This document shows positions 24,418 to 36,113 of a stretch of 64,000 bases of DNA, piece after piece; position 1 is the first letter of the stretch; every line of letters starts with the position of its first letter. The position numbers were made by a program, and so were the translations under genes. The notes under the pieces are model-generated. The model had not been told where the DNA came from. It did no database searches and worked only from the letters and a program-made list of their open reading frames with translations. Source of the stretch: Umbelopsis ramanniana AG (taxonomy: Eukaryota; Mucoromycota; Umbelopsidomycetes; Umbelopsidales; Umbelopsidaceae); contig NW_026252101.1 in assembly GCF_025399195.1 (NCBI RefSeq), positions 1 to 64,000 on the forward strand, in the 5' to 3' direction.

Positions 24418-26784
24418 CTATAGCTCATCGTGTCCAACAAATAGTTCCTCGGGAACAGCAGGGATCTCTTGTCTGAGCTTGGGAGCCTTGGCTACTTCAG
24501 CGCCAACACCTTTACCAACGACTTCTTCAATACGTTGGGTAAATCCACGCATATCCTTAAGTGCGAAACCGCTGCGAATGGCTGTGGTTTCGTACAAAAC
24601 AGTAACCAGCTGTGTAATGTCCTCATCAGCTTCTCCATCTTCAATCTTTTCTAACAATGACTGGATGATAGGGTGGTTAGGATTGATTTCCAAGCTCTTC
24701 TTTTGTGACGCCATGAACTTGTAAAGAGCATCTTCCTTTTGAGCAGCATTGAAACCCTGAGCGGCCAAGAGCTTCTCCATATGACCGGTCAATCCAAATT
24801 CGGGAGTGACAATGGCCATAGGCGACGTAGCCAAACGCTTAGAAATGGTAACCTTGTCGATGTACTCTGAAAGGATATTTTTAAGATAGTGCTGGAGTGG
24901 ACGGTAAGATTCTTCCAAAGCCTTTTGTTCTGCTTTAGAATCGTCCGTTTCTTCTCCAATCTTGATATCGCCCTTAGCAATGTTGGAGAACATCTTTCCA
25001 TCATATCCAGGCATGTTTTGCATTAACATTTCATCAATGGGATCAGTAAAGTAAAGCACTTCATAGCCGTCGGCAACAAGACGCTCCAAGAATGGAGATT
25101 GTTCGATCTCTTCCACAGTCATTCCAGATGCATAGAAGATGTTCTTTTGGTCGGGCTTCATTCTCTCAATGTAGGCATCAAATCCAACCACTGGCTCTGT
25201 AGGGTACTGTGAGGATTGGTAACGGAGAAGGGTGCCGATCTTCTTACGGTGGGTGCTGGATTCAATACCACCATACTTGAGAGCTGATCCATAATGTCGG
25301 ATAAACTGAGTATACTTCTTCTCGTCAGTCTTAGCAAGTTGAGCGAACATGTCCAATGCCTTTTTGATTAAACGTTTAGAGATCATCTTGAGAGTTTTGT
25401 GTTGTTGAAGAGTCTCACGAGAAACATTCAATGGGAGATCTTCTGCATCGACAATTGCCTTAAGGAAAGAGAGCCATTTAGGGAAGAAGTCGCCGGCAAC
25501 CTCATCAGTAATGAACACTCGCTTGATAAACAACTTGACATTGCTGGTATCTGTGGCAAGACTTTGATAAAAGTTTGCTTCGGGTTCCGGAGGAACGTAG
25601 ATGATAGAGCGGAAATCGACATCGCCTTCACCCTTGAAGTGAGACCAGGTAATGGGTTGAGCATTGTCGTTCTTGCTGAAGGACTTGTAGAATTCAATGT
25701 ATTCCTCCTCCGAGATATCCTTGGGGCTGCGGGTCCAAATAGGCTTTTGGGTGTTGATTTGGTTCCATTCCCAAACTTGCTCAGTGATCTCTTCAGGTTC
25801 GTCCTTCTGTTCTGCGTTGATCTCTTCCTCTTCAATGTCATCCTCCAAGTCAACCTTGTCATTCTTATCAGGGACAATGGTCTCATTGTGACTCTTCCAC
25901 AAGAAGATGGGGAAGTTGATGAATTCAGAGTAACGAGAAATCAGATTCTCAACGTTGGAAGGCTCCAAAAACTCGGCAGCATCTTCCTTGAGGTACAACG
26001 TGATTTGAGAGCCACGTCCAAGGGTGTTTCCACGAGGATCTTCAGCAATAGTGAAATCATTGACAGCATCGGAGACCCAGACATGTTGAACAGGGTCATC
26101 ATTGGACTTGGAAGCAACTGTGACGCGATCTGCTACCAGGAACACAGAGTAAAAGCCAACACCAAACTGACCAATCAAAGAAACGTCATCCTTCTTGGAA
26201 TCTTCCATCTTGGAGAGGAACTCGGAAGTTCCTGACTTGGCAATGGTACCGAGATTGTCTTTCAGCTGTTGACGAGTCATACCAACACCAGAATCGGTGA
26301 TGGTGAGGGTGCGAGCAACTGGATCAGCAGCGATAGAAATGTTGAGGTTGCTATTAGAGCTCATGGAATCACTATCAGTCAATGACAAGAACCGAATCTT
26401 GTCAAGGGCATCTGATGCGTTGGAGATAAGTTCTCTCAAGAAGATGTCACGGTTTTTGTACAGAGAGTTAATGATGATCTTCATTAACTTGGAGACCTCA
26501 GTCTACACAAACCCCAATGTCAGCGGCGAAGATATATGACTGTCTCGTTAATTAAGCTCCATCCTTACCTCGAAAACATATTTTTCCTGAGTTTCCTGGA
26601 TCTTGTCAGCATCAACAGCGGAAAAGCCTTGAGCGGCAGCACCAGGAGCGTGAAAGTGCTCAGGCATAGACAACACGACTTGCTCGCTTTGAGGTTCAGC
26701 AAAGGCACAGTTGGCAAGCATGCTTGAGGCTAGAAAGCCCAGCGCAACCATGCGAAGGATGCGTGATGTTGGTTTAGACAGCAT
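24418..26784 (-). CDS. HSP90B1: endoplasmic reticulum Hsp90 (GRP94/endoplasmin)
   Basis: This is an Hsp90 chaperone of the ER lumen. Exon 1 (26784-26569) encodes MLSKPTSRILRMVALG, a hydrophobic signal peptide ending near CAFAEP, and a GRP94-like pre-N region. Exon 2 is 26502-24418. Total length is 766 aa. GHKL ATPase motifs are RELISNASDALDK, LTITDSGVGM, LGTIAKSGTSEF and GQFGVGFYSVFLVAD. An acidic charged linker follows (VDLEDDIEEEEINAEQ), then the middle domain (KLFIKRVFITDE, NVSRETLQQ) and the dimerisation domain. The last four residues are HDEL, the fungal ER-retention signal. Together with the signal peptide this separates it from cytosolic Hsp90, which ends MEEVD, and from mitochondrial TRAP1. 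Yeast and most Dikarya have no GRP94. Confidence 0.95.
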
Positions 26785-27498
26785 TACAGATCGATTTCCT
26801 TTGGAAAAGAGAAGAACCTGGGGCAAGTCGCCTGTGGTGGTGAAGCGGACCCGAATTTATTGCTGTTCATAGGCCTGGTTTGGCAACTTTTGATTGGCTG
26901 TCGAAAATGAATGAGGTCCATCTTCCGCTGGAGTTGCACCGAGCGTGACCCAATTACACAGAACTGCTACTTGGTACGTGAACATTTAATAGCTCGCAAG
27001 ACAAGCATTAAAAGAATCTGTATGATACAGTATTTATTTAACACATTGGTATCATTTAAAACGTAGCAAGAGGTTGTGAATTGATCGATATCATTAGTGC
27101 AGGGCAAAGGTATCTTGTACGACTTCGTATTCTTTGGCAAAACATTATAGGTTAATATGAAATGAAGCTGCGTCAGTCGTTCTACAAGGCCATCTGGATG
27201 TGAACACAATGTTTATCTTTCATGGAAGGCAGCTGGAATCTTTACCATTCGCCAATTCTTTCAGAGCTATCAATTATGGGCCATTTGTAAATATGTCAAT
27301 ACACTGAGTAGTATAATAAGAGTGGACAATGACTATGCTCATCTTTCAAAGGTGTGTATTGCATCGTCATGCGTTTACCAACGCAACGTTAAATTCTTGG
27401 ACGAACGCGAGCCACCGAAAAATGGTGCAAACAAATTTTTTGGGTCGCGTTCAGTTCAGCTCAGCGCGCCGAAGGTTATTATTTCACTCAAGTCTTCC
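26785..27498. other. divergent promoter region between GRP94 and CENP-H-like gene
   Basis: This region carries no recognisable gene. A CCAAT core occurs near 26950 and 'gagcgtgac' near 26940 resembles the core of a yeast unfolded-protein response element, but the match is weak. Confidence 0.4.
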
Positions 27499-28601
27499 AT
27501 GACTGACATAACCAATGAAAAGTACACCGAGCTGGAGCTCTACGATTTACAGCTATATGAGCAGCTGGAGTACCTCGAAAGAAATATAGCCTCGATTGAG
27601 CAGGATTTAGCTGATCCTCCAGATGATTCGCTTCCAGACGATATTGATGCTGAAGCCCTGCCCGAGACCATTAAAGCGCTAGAGCTTGAATGCGATCAAC
27701 TGAGAGCTGAATTGGCGTCAGCATTTCAAGAGGGAGTCATCAAGACTACAGCACTACAGAGTTTGAACGCATCGCACTTGGTTATCAAGAACTTATACCC
27801 AGAGTAAGCGCGCGCACATTATAAGACGACTCTTTTACCTGACCTTCCTTTACTAACACGTCTGGCTCCCCAGAGATCCAGAACAGCGTTCACATCTTTT
27901 CCAGGAAATTGAGAAGCGAGACGATCTCGTGAGTGAATATCTGCTGGCATTTGAAGAATTACGGCCGTATCAGACGTGGATTAAGGAGACCGAAGCTAAT
28001 ATAATTGGTAAGTCAGTCGTTCGTTCCAAGTAGACTTGTGAGCACATAAATGACTGACCACTATGCATAGAGGTTCAGCAAGAAAACCGACAGCTCATGG
28101 CGTCTATCATAAAAGCCGAAGGGGTAGCTAAGGAATCAGCATTGGCACGGGAAGCGACTCAGCGCATTGAGAAGTTAGAACGAGAGGCAGCTGTGAAGAG
28201 TGATGCGCTTGATCGCCAACAGGCTGCTTCAGCTCGTGAGTCCAGCAGTGCTCCGTCCGAAGATTTTCAGCGAGCAACGGAGGAAGGAGGCAGTCAGCGC
28301 AGACGAGAGGAATTATCAGAAGAAGATTTACAATTGAGGTAAGTATTTTAACTTGATGGGCCACCGACGTCTCATGCTGAGGACTTACTGTCATTTCAGA
28401 ATTAAAAGAACACGTAATATGCTTGAATTTGCGCGAAATGTTCTACAGGTGAATATTTTAGTGACGGCAGAGGATGGGTATTGGAGTGGCCAAGAATCTA
28501 ATATATCTTTTTCACAGGGAATTATTGTAGAAAGTGGTATCGACTGGTCAGAAAGTGAACGATGGCTGCAAGTCATCCTGACTGTAGGTGAAGAAGTTTA
28601 A
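27499..28601 (+). CDS. CENP-H-like inner kinetochore coiled-coil protein
   Basis: The start is ATG at 27499 (MTDITNEKYTELELYDLQLY). Exon 1 ends at 27803 and later exons keep frame (EDPEQRSHLFQEIEKRDDL, VSEYLLAFEELRPYQTW, EVQQENRQLMASIIKAEGV, RIKRTRNMLEFARNVLQ). The last exon ends at 28601. The protein is acidic and heptad-rich. Its C-terminal block LQGIIVESGIDWSESERWLQ resembles the CENP-H C-terminus, where human CENP-H has an 'LILGSKVNWAEDPALKEIVL' type motif (Fta3/Mcm16 in yeasts). CENP-H belongs to the CCAN complex on centromeric chromatin. The similarity was judged by eye, so CENP-K or another CCAN coiled-coil subunit is possible. Confidence 0.55.
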
Positions 28602-28815
28602 TGCAAACCCACCACACATAGACACTACCCAGAACCACATGTACAGAATCAAACAGCCTTTTTCATTTTAATTATTACTACAAGCCTGCCTTCATTGGCA
28701 TTTGTATATTAAACCACACAGTGCAAACGAGGGCCACTTTGAATGGAGTTTTATTTTGTGTATGATGCTGCAAGTATGAGATATGTATAATGTACAAAAA
28801 GTTATTACGACCGCG

Positions 28816-30678
28816 TCAGCGAGACACAAAATTATTGGAGGTTGGCGAATCCAGCACCAAATTACTTGAGGATGAAGGCGTTGGGCCTGAAGAGTGGATA
28901 AGAATGGAGCTAGATTGACGTTCTTGTGCATTGTCGTAGTCAGGAGTTAATGCTTTACCAATAGCGCCTCTATCAAGGCCAAGGCGATATAACATGAGAG
29001 TCAATGTGCCAGCACTGTGATGAACAAAAAAAAGAAAGTGGTGTTTAGCTATTGCACGTCTGTACCATTTAGGATATGAACTTCAATCAAAACCCTACCG
29101 GCTGTAAAACATTTGCAGTCGAAGACGCGTGGCTTCAGAGTAGAGATCGTCAATGCTTCGCGTGGCATAGTAGCCAAGTCGAGTGTTTCGAACAAATACG
29201 TAGAATTCGCATACAGCCACCAATCGTTCTCGACACGATTCGTCGATGTAACTCCAGTCGTCTTGTTCAATCAACTTGAATCGGAAATGAACTATTTTGG
29301 CGGGCCGGCCGCAGGCATGACATCCTTGTACAGCGCTATTAGTTGAGCTGGAAAACCATGTTTGTTTCGATCCCGAGTTTCTAGTTGGCGCCGTCGGCAC
29401 CTCATAGCCTTCGGATGATTCTTCAATAAAACATGGGCTGATCATGATCGCGTCGGCAATTTTGCGGGATGATAAACGAGGATGAGGTCCAAATCGAAGG
29501 CAGGGTTCAATGTCTTCATTTAAACAATGTTTGAGGAATGGGATGGAGTGAAGTTTCTTTGGCGGCGTTACTGCAGCAACTTGAACGAAATCCTGGAATT
29601 CGAGCCAGTTGTGATCATCAATCTGAGGCTCCTGATTTGGCGGTGGGGACGGCTGTGAAGAAGGCGAAGGTGGAAGAGAAAACGATGATGATGAAGCTGT
29701 ACTGGTTTCTTTGGCGATACCATGTAACTTAGCCATGTCCAATTGAGCTCTGAAATAAGGGTCATTGGCGCTAATGCGTTTGATCTTTTCCTCCATGGAA
29801 GGACGAGAACCGCCTTTTTCATCGCCATAAATTGCCGATACTTTCAGCATGCCTTCTTCGTCTTGTTGACGATCATATGTCATTTCTTCCATGCGAATTC
29901 TCAGTTCTTGGAGCTGAGATTGCTCCGCAGAAAGTCGGTCCTCTGTCTCCTTCAGTAGGCCTTCCAGTTGGCGATAAGCGACTTCGAGTTTCCATTTTTC
30001 ACGTTTCTCCACAGCAACCATACCATTTGCTTCTTCAAACAGTCGGCGACTTAGTTCTTCGAGTTCTTGCTCAAGCAAATCTTTTTCATGCTGAACTTCT
30101 GAAACTCTGTTGATTTCCCCCACATATTTTGCATTTAGGGCTTGCATATCCTTTTTCAGCCGAACAAGTTCGCTTGATTTCGATTCTAGATTATGCTCCA
30201 GCTCCTGCACTCGAGCGTTGAGACGTTCTAAATGCTGTTCTTGCAGTTCTGCACGTTGTTTAGCTTCTTCTAACTCTCTCTTGGTAACGTCCAGCGTTTC
30301 CATAATTTCAATATTTTTGTTTCGTGCCCTTTCCAAGGCGGGGACAGGTTGGTCACATAGGGAGCAATTTTTTGATGTGGTGGAGGTGAATATTTGTGTA
30401 CAACTGCAAGTTCCAGTAGAGGGCAGTTCTTGGTAGGACTCTTCGTCTAGATCATGCAGTGTGTTATCTATTGGTTCTTGACGGTTGTCCGTGGCGAGAT
30501 TTATTGCTTCATGGTCTTGTTTGGAATCCGGTGTTATCCGAATGTCTGGTGCGGGTAGTGCAGGGTCAGGGTCAGGTAAGGAATCCATGTCTTTTGCAAT
30601 GTTCATATGAAGTTCATTCTCGCTTGACTCTGAAATGTCCACAGTGGCCGAAGTTATTCCACTTAGTGACTCAGTCAT
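28816..30678 (-). CDS. SEC2: SEC2-type Rab guanine nucleotide exchange factor
   Basis: This is a Rab GEF that activates Sec4/Rab8 on secretory vesicles. Exon 1 (30678 to about 29095) holds nearly all of it. An acidic N-terminus and a small Cys motif (NCSLCDQPVPALER) precede a long coiled coil. Within it lies the Sec2p/Rabin8 signature EKDLLEQELEELSRRLFEEA, then NGMVAVEKREKWKLEVAYRQ and LSAEQSQLQELR, which form the catalytic GEF helix pair. A Ser/Pro-rich linker follows, then a C-terminal domain with QGCHACGRPAKIVHFRFKL and LVAVCEFYVFVRNTRLGYY, which resembles the cargo- or lipid-binding part of fungal Sec2 proteins. A short last exon (about 29013-28816) adds a Ser-rich tail ending NNFVSR. Confidence 0.9.
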
Positions 30679-30831
30679 TTTGTCAAAGGAATGGATTGAC
30701 AGAGCCGAAGAAAAAGCTGTAAGGTATTAAAAGGAGGACCGCTTGCGACTGGAAAAAAAATAAAATATATAAAATCGATCAGGAGACAAAATGGGGGGGA
30801 ATACAAGCCGATGACCGCTTTGGTTGGTTAT

Positions 30832-31686
30832 TCACTCATTCAACGATCTCCACACAACCACCATTTGGCGTTCAGTGCTAATTTGGACCTGGTAAAAATA
30901 GCGATTTCCGTCGTCGGCGCGACCATCTGGTCCAAAATATTTGACTGTTAGCATGAGTCGTTACTATCAAAAGAATTTTGCATGGACCCAATTTTGACAC
31001 CTCACCCAAAGTGTTCAGTCTTTTGAGAATTACATGGCACTAAGGAAAATGAATAGAAATGTTCAAAGAACGTTATGTCGTCAATATCTCATGACATAGT
31101 TACCGACATGGTACAGGGTATAGCAAAACGGGATGCTAAAAATAGGACAGGAGTTCGTGTCAGTCGTTGCAATGCGCTTTGATCTACAAGGTTAGTTGAT
31201 ATGCGATGGTTATCGCCAATGCGGCACATCGTAATGATTTCACCGTAAAACCTCCTTAGGCTTAAACCAATACATCATAGTAGAAGTTAAATACAGATTC
31301 AAAAAGAAAACACGGGTTGCATATCTCGGCAAGCATTGAAGCGAATGCGATGCCACAGATACGACGTATACAGAGGCGCATTACATCAGCCTCAGGTGCA
31401 TTATAACTCCTATCTGACTAAAGCATTTTGATGTAGTGTCAAAATCATATGTTTAGAAGACTAACCATCAATGCAGTGTTTGTAATTAAAATCAACATCA
31501 GCAAATTATTGGTTGTCCCATGAACTTTCATACGTACTTCCAGAGACTTGCACACCGCCATTGTTTTGAGTCGACAAAATAGGATACTCCATTGCCGCGC
31601 AAAATTAAGCTTCGGCGATTTGGTGGAGGCGGACAGAACGGGTGCTGTAAAAGGGTACGAAGAGCAGAAGGAGAAGTTACCATCAT
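30832..31686 (-). CDS. unidentified multi-exon gene, possible mitochondrial protein
   Basis: I do not recognise the family. Exon 1 (31686-31538) starts MMVTSPSALRTLLQHPFCPP, rich in Arg/Ser and poor in acids, like a mitochondrial presequence. The 3' exons are 31135-31104, 31039-31006 and 30944-30832, joined in frame by canonical GT/AG sites. They give ASRFAIPCTMSCHVILKRLN, then TLVKYFGPDGRADDGNRYF and YQVQISTERQMVVVWRSLNE before the stop at 30832. Exon phases agree and codon usage looks native. The 31140-31537 part is unresolved: it contains a hydrophobic open frame and may hold one more exon. A small inner-membrane protein of the TMEM186/TMEM223 kind is one idea, not a claim. Confidence 0.45.
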
Positions 31687-32108
31687 GACCAGCAACACGT
31701 TTCTCTACTAACACGACCAATTTTGCTCATCCAGTCATTTACAGCATTGTCGCAGGTATTTTTACGGCAGTGATTGAAGAAAAGCATCTGTTTCCCAATA
31801 ACATATATCAGAGTGTCCGTACTGAACCTTCATAAAAATCTATGAAACTGACAATTTGTATATTGAAGTAAAGCTTCCATATCTAGCCATGATGATATTT
31901 CAATTCTTTCACGAGAATATGCTGGTTTTATTATTGAATTTAATGTAATCAAGTTTTATTTTTCTGTCAGTATCTTGTGGAAATGGTACTGCCACGTTCT
32001 GATGGCCAATGTGATGACGTGGAAATTCCGACTCTCTGCTGTTCCTGTCTTACTGGACAGTCATTGACCTGAGCTCTTGTGCCCGACACACGCTTCGGCT
32101 TTTCAAAC
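31687..32108. other. divergent intergenic region
   Basis: This is promoter space between the unidentified gene and SPC3. It is AT-rich and no gene is seen. Confidence 0.5.
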
Positions 32109-33021
32109 ATGCACAATTTACAGCAGCGTCTCAGTGTAAGATTTATGCATCATCGCACACCAGCATACCTAGAGCAGACTAAGAACTAGATCCTTTAGGC
32201 TACCTTTTCGTTCGCTGTGAGCGCCTTGTTCACCGTCCTTGGAGTTGTGGCAGCGATCTCATGGGTGACAGGATACGGAACAGCTGCCACCAAAGTCAAC
32301 GTCAGAGACATACGAGTGTAAGAAAAGTAGATGTACGCTCATTCCTTCCAGGGAAAACTTCACAGTTTCTAATACCCATTCTCTCCCATGCAAACTTTAG
32401 TATTCAAAGTCGATATGGTCCTGATTACTTTGACTATGGCCGAAAAACGAGCGAGTTCGGTATGCTCAAGTTCGACATCGATGCAGGTATAGTGGTTGCT
32501 AATGGTGTAAAAAGACATCAAGTATGGTATGACTGACTCGCAATCATTGCCCAGATCTTACACCTCTCTTCAACTGGAACACAAAGCAAGTCTTTGTTAC
32601 CGTTGTAGCAGAGTATGAGACAAAGACACATGTAAGTAGACTACTATGTTTGGAAACATCAGCTATGGATAAGATCAAGGAATTAATGACGCGTCAATGA
32701 CAAAAGAACAAGAATCAAGTTGTCGTATGGGATAAGATCATTCGAGACAAAGACTCAGCGAAAATTAATCTGCGTAAGGTATCCAACAAATACGCATTAA
32801 TCGACTTCAGTCAAAAATGGAGGTAAGAAAACCTATGACCATCTAACTCTCTTCACTGCTAGACTGTCGCTCACATTTGCATCTATTTCAGAAACCAAGT
32901 AGCCAATTTGTCTGTTCACTGGGATGTCACTCCCCACGTTGGCATCCTACAGAACGGACGGGGAGATACCTCTTCGGTAAAGTTCACTTTCCCCAAATTT
33001 GAAAGTAGTGGCGGCCGATAA
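32109..33021 (+). CDS. SPC3: signal peptidase complex subunit 3
   Basis: This is an ER signal peptidase subunit (SPCS3/Spc22-23), a single-pass type II membrane protein that supports cleavage of signal peptides. Exon 1 encodes MHNLQQRLS. Exon 2 encodes the membrane segment ATFSFAVSALFTVLGVVAAI and TAATKVNVRDIRV. Later exons give YGPDYFDYGRKTSEFGMLKF, DLTPLFNWNTKQVFVTVVAE, QVVVWDKIIRDKDSAKI, YALIDFSQKWRNQ and SVHWDVTPHVGILQNGRG, ending SSGGR at 33021. The order NWNTKQ, VWDKII and LxVHWDVTP is the family signature. At least five introns are present. Length is about 175-180 aa, normal for SPCS3. Confidence 0.92.
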
Positions 33022-33344
33022 TTACTAGAATTTGTAAATTGTCCATACCTCTTCAAACTATAAACCATTTAACAACAACGTGAGAATTTGGAGATGGCGT
33101 GTTGTTCATGTAGTGATGTATTGACACATGAGGGTATGATAGAGTTTTTATTCTTCAAATGAAGGCAAGTATAAATAGATACGTGTAAGTAATAACACAC
33201 GTCTTGCTGTAGTGATGCAGTGATATATGTACAATAAGTGGATAGTTAGTGGGTATTTCTACATCGAAAACCTTTTTTTTTTGTGGGTAAACAAGAGGGA
33301 ATAGAGAAAATAGTCGTCATTTTTAAGAAAGAGTATCCTTCCAA
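33022..33344. other. convergent intergenic region
   Basis: This is the 3' flank of SPC3 and of the disordered-protein gene. Nothing else is seen. Confidence 0.6.
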
Positions 33345-36113
33345 TTAATTCCAGTTAGCCGTAGGCAGTTTTGTTCGAGATGTGATCATCCGAGAGCTTT
33401 CACCAGCCTCCGTCATCATGTGAAGCGTTTTTTCTCGTCGCTGTCGAATGGTTGCCAACAATTCTTTAGCAGGCGCAGTAATCGCTTGACTTCCTTGTGC
33501 TAACTGAGAAGGTCGTCGGCTAATCGTTTGCGATCCAATCATGGGCTTTTCGTGATCTTCTCGCGCAAACTGATGAAAGAAAGCAAAAAGGGAGAAGAAA
33601 TTGTTAACATCTCATATCATCACCTTTTGAAAGACAATAGCAAAGGCTTCATACCTGAGATTTCAATGTTGGTGTTCGGACCATCGAAGCAGGTGAACTG
33701 TATCGATTGGAGCGCTTTTGTATCAGCAATGGGTTCGCCTGACGTTGGTCATCTAATCCAAGTCTCCTTGACCGCAATTGGGAGTAGCTAGGTTCCATAT
33801 ATTCAGATTCGGCAAGGTCCATTGATCCCAATTGATTGTACATTTCATCAGCGTAGTGACCAGTCCTATCCGTTATCCACGGCTTTTCAGAATACATGGA
33901 AAACGTTGGTGAAGGTGGGTTATGATGGTTCCTTGGATTTTCGTCATGACCAAATTTAGCGTTCGCTTTTCGTACTGCCATACCATGGTCGGAAGGGAAT
34001 TTGGATTCAGATATGGTCGAGAATCGACTGAGAGATTCGATAGAAGTTGATGTGGAGCGGGTTTTTGAAGAGTTTGTACGAAAACTGTAATCGCCTGAAA
34101 CGTTGGAGGCCGATGAAGACGAAGCCGTTGTTGAGGGAGAAACTCTTGCGTAGCTGTGTCGCATGGATGCTTCGGGGTCAGGGCCAACGACTTGCAGCTC
34201 TTCCTCTCTAGCGTTCCTAAGCATTTCGTCTGGCCATTTCAAACCCCAGTCGTTCTGTCGCATAGGTTCTTCTTCCTTAGTGATGTCAACCATGGAACTA
34301 CCAATAAAATCAGGGATTAGACTTCTTGACGCCTTAGCTCTTTGCGGTAATCGTTGCACACTGTTGCTGGTCCTGGCTGACTGTATGTAGCCCTTTTGAG
34401 CGTTCTTTTCTCTTTCTCGTCTTTCCAACAAAGGTGCGTCGTCAGGTAGAGAGACTGTCCTGTCCCTTCCGTTTCTTTTTGATGTTGCCACGGACAACGA
34501 TCTACTGCGTCGAGCTAAAACCTCTGCACTTTTGCTCTGAGTCGGCTGCGCCTGCTGCTGTGGTTGCTGGTACTTTAGTTGTGACATATCCGATCCTATT
34601 GAAGCAGACCGAAGTCTTCTGGACAGCTGTTCATAAGTCTCCTCCTCTCCCTCATTGTCGTTGGCCGAGTCGTCCCCATATGATCTGTACCGAGTATCTT
34701 TCGAGTTGAATTCTGAACTGGTTGGTGATAGAATTGCCGTCGGTCGGATGATAGCTGTCGCACGAGGTTTATCACCAAGTGCTGAACGCCTGTGTTGCGG
34801 TAAGGGTTTGTCTGTCCGGGGATCGTAAGAGCTTTCAAGCGTACTCCATCTTCGCGCTTTGGAAGGCTGCTTCAATACGCTATTTGGGACTTCTGGATTC
34901 ACGTGATTCGGCTCATACATCCCATTTTCGAGGTTAAAAGTGACTTGCGGCTTCTTAGGCTCTGGTGCTACTGTAGAAGGTCTGTTCACAGATTCTCGAA
35001 GTCGTGATGTAGAGTATCGAGGAACGTAATGTTCTGGTTCGGCTTTGTGTGTGTTGGGATTATATTGAACAGAAGATGATCGTGAATGAGAACCTGTTTC
35101 TTTCGACTGTCCGGTTCGGATAACACCTCGTGAAGCCATTTTCAAAGAACCATGCATGCCTTCTGACCTTGCCGCTTGAACATTGCTCACATGTGGTGAG
35201 GATTCATGTCTTTGTTTGGTATCTGATGGCACTATGTCGTCTACACGGCTTATATATCCATTCTTAGGCAACATGTTGCTGTTGCTTCGCTTGTGAAGGC
35301 GTTGGTCGGTGTACTGCGAGTTTGAAACAGTATATGCCCGATGGAGTTTGTTTGTTGACTGGTCGTTGTCTTCAGAATTTGGCAGACCTAGCTCTCGTAT
35401 CCCGACTAATTTCGGATCATACAAAGAACCCTGAGAGTTTGCTGTTTCTCTTGCAGCAGCAGTTTCATACGTATCGGCGATACTATAGCGCTTGGATACC
35501 AGTGCTGGATGAGATTGGTAATGTCTGCTGGTACAGGATGAGTACAAAGTAGCGAAACAGTGTTTGCGGAAGCAAAAGACCCACGTACCTTTTGTGCGAA
35601 AGATTTTCGTTGTTCAACAGCGTTCTTCTAGGAGATGGGGTGCGCAAAGCTGCCGTGGGGGAATCCATCTCTCTTAAAAAGGCGTGCTGTTCATAGTCTA
35701 ATTCAACGGCCATCAAATCTGACGAATCATCACCGTCTCCTGAGAGGGAAAAAGTGAAACATGAATATGAGTGGATGTTCAATATAAAATTCAGGGCAAA
35801 AAAGAAGCAACCGGAAGGGCTATTTACCATTCTTGAGCTGATTAAAGATTTGTGCGCTCTCACACCGGTCCGTCATAGCAAGTTGACGGTTTCGTCGTAT
35901 GTAGCTTGGATATAATAAAAAATCATCCGTACCAGCCTTGGACGGAACGGGTGTCACAAGCGTCCGAGTAATATTATTGATCTCTTCCTCATCGAACTCT
36001 GGTACAAAGAGGTCATGACGATCGGAACTTTGCCACGGAAAATAAGGTGCTGATTTATCATGCAGAGAATCGTGCCATTCTAAACTCTCAGCGTAAGATG
36101 AGCTATCGTCCAT
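33345..36113 (-). CDS. large disordered protein of unknown function
   Basis: I do not recognise this protein. The start is at 36113 (MDDSSSYAESLEWHDSLHDK). Exon 1 is followed by DGDDSSDLMAVELDYEQHAF with TPSPRRTLL, a large exon of about 630 codons, and a last exon starting FAREDHEKPMIGSQ and ending KLPTANWN. The protein is about 850 aa, rich in Ser, Arg, Asn, Gln and Pro. It has many RRxS/KRxS sites (KARRWSTLE, LARRSRSLSVATSKR, KRSNSN) that look like targets of AGC kinases. There is no transmembrane or catalytic motif. A short conserved-looking block is QNDWGLKWPDEMLRNAREEE. It may be a cortical or signalling scaffold. The even codon usage and four in-frame exons make it a real gene. Confidence 0.75.
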
